Shown here piece by piece: positions 62,317-64,000 of a stretch of DNA of 64,000 nt. How positions within the stretch are numbered: the stretch's first letter is position 1; each line of letters begins with the position of its first letter. The translations under genes were made by a program, and so were the position numbers. This DNA comes from Fermentibacter sp963718745 [NCBI: Candidatus Fermentibacterota bacterium]. Lineage in GTDB: Bacteria > Fermentibacterota > Fermentibacteria > Fermentibacterales. The stretch is from positions 620,001 through 684,000 of the forward strand of contig OY970370.1 in NCBI GenBank assembly GCA_963718745.1, written 5' to 3'. The notes beneath the pieces are model-generated. The model had not been told where the DNA came from, searched no databases, and worked only from the letters and a program-made list of their open reading frames with translations.

Positions 62317-62783
62317 TCGAGCCTGCCTTCGAGGTACATGTCCGCTATCTCCCTGACAGCGCCTCCGCCGCCAGGGTTTTCGGTCACGATCTGGCACTTC
62401 GATTTGACACTGTAGTGGGCATCGGCAGGGCAGGCCGGGAAACCGGCGATGTCGAGAGCGGGGATGTCCATCTGGTCGTCGCCCATGAAGAGAGCCTCCG
62501 AGGAGTCGATCCCAAGGAAGGAGCAGAGGTCCTCGAACGCCTTGCGCTTGTCCCTGCAGCCGAGGATCAGGAATGGGATGCCGAGATCCCTCGCTCTTCT
62601 CCGTGTGGACTCGAGGTCCCTGAAGGAGATCAGGGCGACCGAGACGCCCGCCTTGAGCAGAGCGATGATCCCTGCGCCGTCGCGGGCGTTGAACCTCTGA
62701 GATGCTCCGGCTGGGCCGTACTCCAGTGTGCCGTCGGTCAGGACGCCGTCGACGTCGAATGCGAAGAGCCTGATGGATCTCAT
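62313..62783 (-). CDS. kdsC: 3-deoxy-D-manno-octulosonate-8-phosphate phosphatase
   Basis: 156 residues, a compact HAD phosphatase without cap. FAFDVDGVLTDGTLEY near 7-22 holds the nucleophile; RFNARDGAGIIALLKAGVSVALIS near 30-53, the conserved Lys in GCRDKRKAFEDL near 75-86, and MGDDQMDIPAL near 99-109 complete the HAD set. It removes phosphate from Kdo-8-P. ATG at 62783 lies 1 nt after the kdsA stop. Confidence 0.94.
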   Translation of the reverse strand: MRSIRLFAFDVDGVLTDGTLEYGPAGASQRFNARDGAGIIALLKAGVSVALISFRDLESTRRRARDLGIPFLILGCRDKRKAFEDLCSFLGIDSSEALFMGDDQMDIPALDIAGFPACPADAHYSVKSKCQIVTENPGGGGAVREIADMYLEGRLE

Positions 62784-62784
62784 A

Positions 62785-63564
62785 TCACCCCGGCGCCTCC
62801 CAGTGCTCGAGAGAGCCCTCCACGAGCATCCTGGACTCCGCTTCGGAAAGGATCGTCTCGCTGTCGCTCGGAGATTCCGCAGGTCTCGGATGCGCCTCGA
62901 AGAAAAGCCCGTCCACTCCCCAGGCTGCGGCCGCCCTCGCAAGGGGCAGCGCGAAACGCTTCTCGCCTCCGCTCGCCGTCCCCGTCGAGCCGGGTTTCTG
63001 GAGCGAGTGGGTGACGTCCAGGAGCACTGCGTCGCAGAGGCCGGACATGATGGAGAGAGACCGGAAATCCACGACCAGGTCGCCATAGCCGAAGAATGCC
63101 CCTCTCTCGGTCAGCATGACCTCGGGACACCCCCTCGTCCGAAGCTTCTCTACAGCACCCTCCATGTTGAGGGGGTTCATGAACTGGCCCTTCTTGACGT
63201 TCACCGGCAGCCCTGCGCTTCCCGCGGCCTCGAGCAGGGATGTCTGCCTGCACAGGAATGCCGGTATCTGGAGGATGTCGACAATCCCCGAGACGGCCTC
63301 GACCTGGTTCGGCTCGTGGACATCCGTCGTCACTCTGATTCCGAAGCGGTTCCTGATGAGGGAGAGGATTCGGAGGCCGCTCTCCAGGCCGACGCCTCTG
63401 AACGAGCCGGCCGAAGTCCTGTTGTCCTTGAGGAAGGAGGCCTTGAAGACCCATTCGACTCCGGGTCTGTCCGACAGGATCGAGTCGAGCATCGCGGCCG
63501 TCTCCAGAGCGGTCTCCTCCGAGTCCAGAACGCACGGTCCGGCTATGAAGAGCTTCCCGATCAA
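62785..63564 (-). CDS. kdsA: 3-deoxy-8-phosphooctulonate (Kdo-8-P) synthase, metal-dependent type
   Basis: 259 residues. IAGPCVLDSEETA near 7-19 has the Cys that marks the metal-dependent class (Asn in E. coli). KASFLKDNRTSAGSFRGVGLESGLRIL near 42-68, TTDVHEPNQVEA, LPVNVKKGQFMNP and MLTERGAFFGYGDLVVDFRSL follow. It joins PEP and arabinose-5-phosphate. The TTG at 63564, with GGAGGGAG just upstream, overlaps the kdsB stop (TTGA); the frame stays open upstream but inside kdsB. The lack of a KPRTS motif separates it from the DAHP synthase at 36.9-37.7 kb. Confidence 0.93.
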   Translation of the reverse strand: MIGKLFIAGPCVLDSEETALETAAMLDSILSDRPGVEWVFKASFLKDNRTSAGSFRGVGLESGLRILSLIRNRFGIRVTTDVHEPNQVEAVSGIVDILQIPAFLCRQTSLLEAAGSAGLPVNVKKGQFMNPLNMEGAVEKLRTRGCPEVMLTERGAFFGYGDLVVDFRSLSIMSGLCDAVLLDVTHSLQKPGSTGTASGGEKRFALPLARAAAAWGVDGLFFEAHPRPAESPSDSETILSEAESRMLVEGSLEHWEAPG

Positions 63565-64000
63565 GGCAGCTCCCTCCGGACCCTGTCGAGATCCTCCGGC
63601 GTGTCGATGCCGAACCCCTCGAAGGGTCCCTCGACCACTACCATCTCGGTACCTCCGCACAGCCAGGCGAGCTGCTCGAGCCTCTCGACCGAGGAGAGCG
63701 GGCATGGACGGGCGGTCATGCAGGAGTCGAACGAACCGGGGCTGAAGCAGTAGACCCCGACGTGCTCCAGAAATGCCTTCGATCCGTGCGGGATCGGGGA
63801 GCGCGAGAAGTATAGAGCTCTCCCGTCGCACCGCACCGCGACCTTGACAGAGGATTCGAGTCGAGCCCTCTCCGCGGAGCAGGGCCTGGCGAGAGTCACG
63901 ACCCTGGAGGGCGAGGGTTCCACCGAGGTCAGTGCACGAATCCAGGACGGCCCGGCAAAGGGCTCGTCGCCCTGGAGGTTGATGATCCGGGAACCCGGCC
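63561..64000 (-). CDS. kdsB: CMP-Kdo synthetase, C-terminal part (start off window)
   Basis: About 146 residues are visible, and the 5' end is outside. IINLQGDEPFAGP near the edge is the conserved NVQGDEP motif of KdsB. SPIPHGSKAFLEHVGVYCFSPGSF and CPLSSVERLEQLAWLCGG follow, and the end FGIDTPEDLDRVRRELP is typical. It activates Kdo as CMP-Kdo. It is the most upstream visible gene of the kdsB-rpoN run. Confidence 0.92.
   Translation of the reverse strand, partial: PGSRIINLQGDEPFAGPSWIRALTSVEPSPSRVVTLARPCSAERARLESSVKVAVRCDGRALYFSRSPIPHGSKAFLEHVGVYCFSPGSFDSCMTARPCPLSSVERLEQLAWLCGGTEMVVVEGPFEGFGIDTPEDLDRVRRELP

Overview
The window is a 64-kb stretch of GC-rich, very compact chromosome from a Gram-negative bacterium. 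Genes sit in long same-strand runs, mostly on the minus strand, and many neighbours overlap by 4 nt (ATGA, GTGA, TTGA). An LPS export and Kdo pathway shows there is an outer membrane. The secreted M28 peptidase ends in a C-terminal sorting-type domain of the kind common in the Fibrobacteres-Chlorobi-Bacteroidetes (FCB) superphylum. There is also a serine palmitoyltransferase locus, an [FeFe]-hydrogenase maturase HydG and a pyrophosphate-type phosphofructokinase. Together these suggest an uncultured fermentative FCB-type lineage, for example something near Fermentibacterota. That placement is inference. I saw no phage, insertion sequence, CRISPR array, rRNA or tRNA.

Layout. 1-4.3 kb: methionine synthesis (MetH N-terminal half, a free-standing reactivation domain, and a homocysteine methyltransferase/MTHFR fusion). 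4.5-10.3 kb: aquaporin, a small membrane protein, RmuC, cupin, nitroreductase and a coupled pair of SPFH membrane proteins. 10.5-12.6 kb (plus): urocanase with an apparent frameshift near its end. 12.6-14.3 kb: HydG and a coupled 84-residue protein. 14.4-15.7 kb (plus): HAD phosphatase and a small outer-membrane-like protein. 15.7-19.5 kb: a CysC / MFS / glycosyltransferase run. 19.7-21.5 kb (plus): PurC and an outer-membrane protein. 21.6-26 kb: OsmC and topoisomerase ParC/ParE. 26.2-44.2 kb: one long minus run with flippase, two acyl-CoA-ligase-like enzymes, a formylglycine-enzyme-like PEGA protein, a radical SAM protein and a CPBP protease. It also holds a glycolytic block (TpiA, PGK, GAPDH, PPi-type PFK) with a DAHP synthase, an SPFH/zinc-ribbon protein, MltG, RuvX and an ABC-2 permease.

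44.3-45.9 kb (plus): secreted M28 peptidase. 46-47.5 kb: methyltransferase and an RRM RNA-binding protein with a long structured leader and a clear terminator. 47.5-54.7 kb: M42 peptidase, caspase-like lipoprotein, short alanyl-tRNA synthetase, then a bacterial ceramide locus (SPT and GNAT-type acyltransferase on minus, epimerase-type reductase on plus) behind a clear sigma-70-type promoter. 54.7-56.6 kb: two genes of largely archaeal families (adenosine-specific kinase, GatD). 56.7-64 kb: rpoN-lptB-lptA-lptC-lpxL-kdsD-kdsC-kdsA-kdsB, read right to left, the Kdo/lipid A/LPS export operon, with kdsB running off the edge.

The most notable points are the compact ceramide locus in an LPS-making organism, the archaeal-type GatD next to an adenosine-specific kinase, and a HydG whose second cluster motif has Asp in place of a Cys, followed by a coupled small gene. 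Others are the short AlaRS, the caspase-like lipoprotein, the PPi-type glycolytic operon, repeated AGGATAC sites before urocanase, and two genes (hutU, lptC) that each need a one-base frame change to make full sense.
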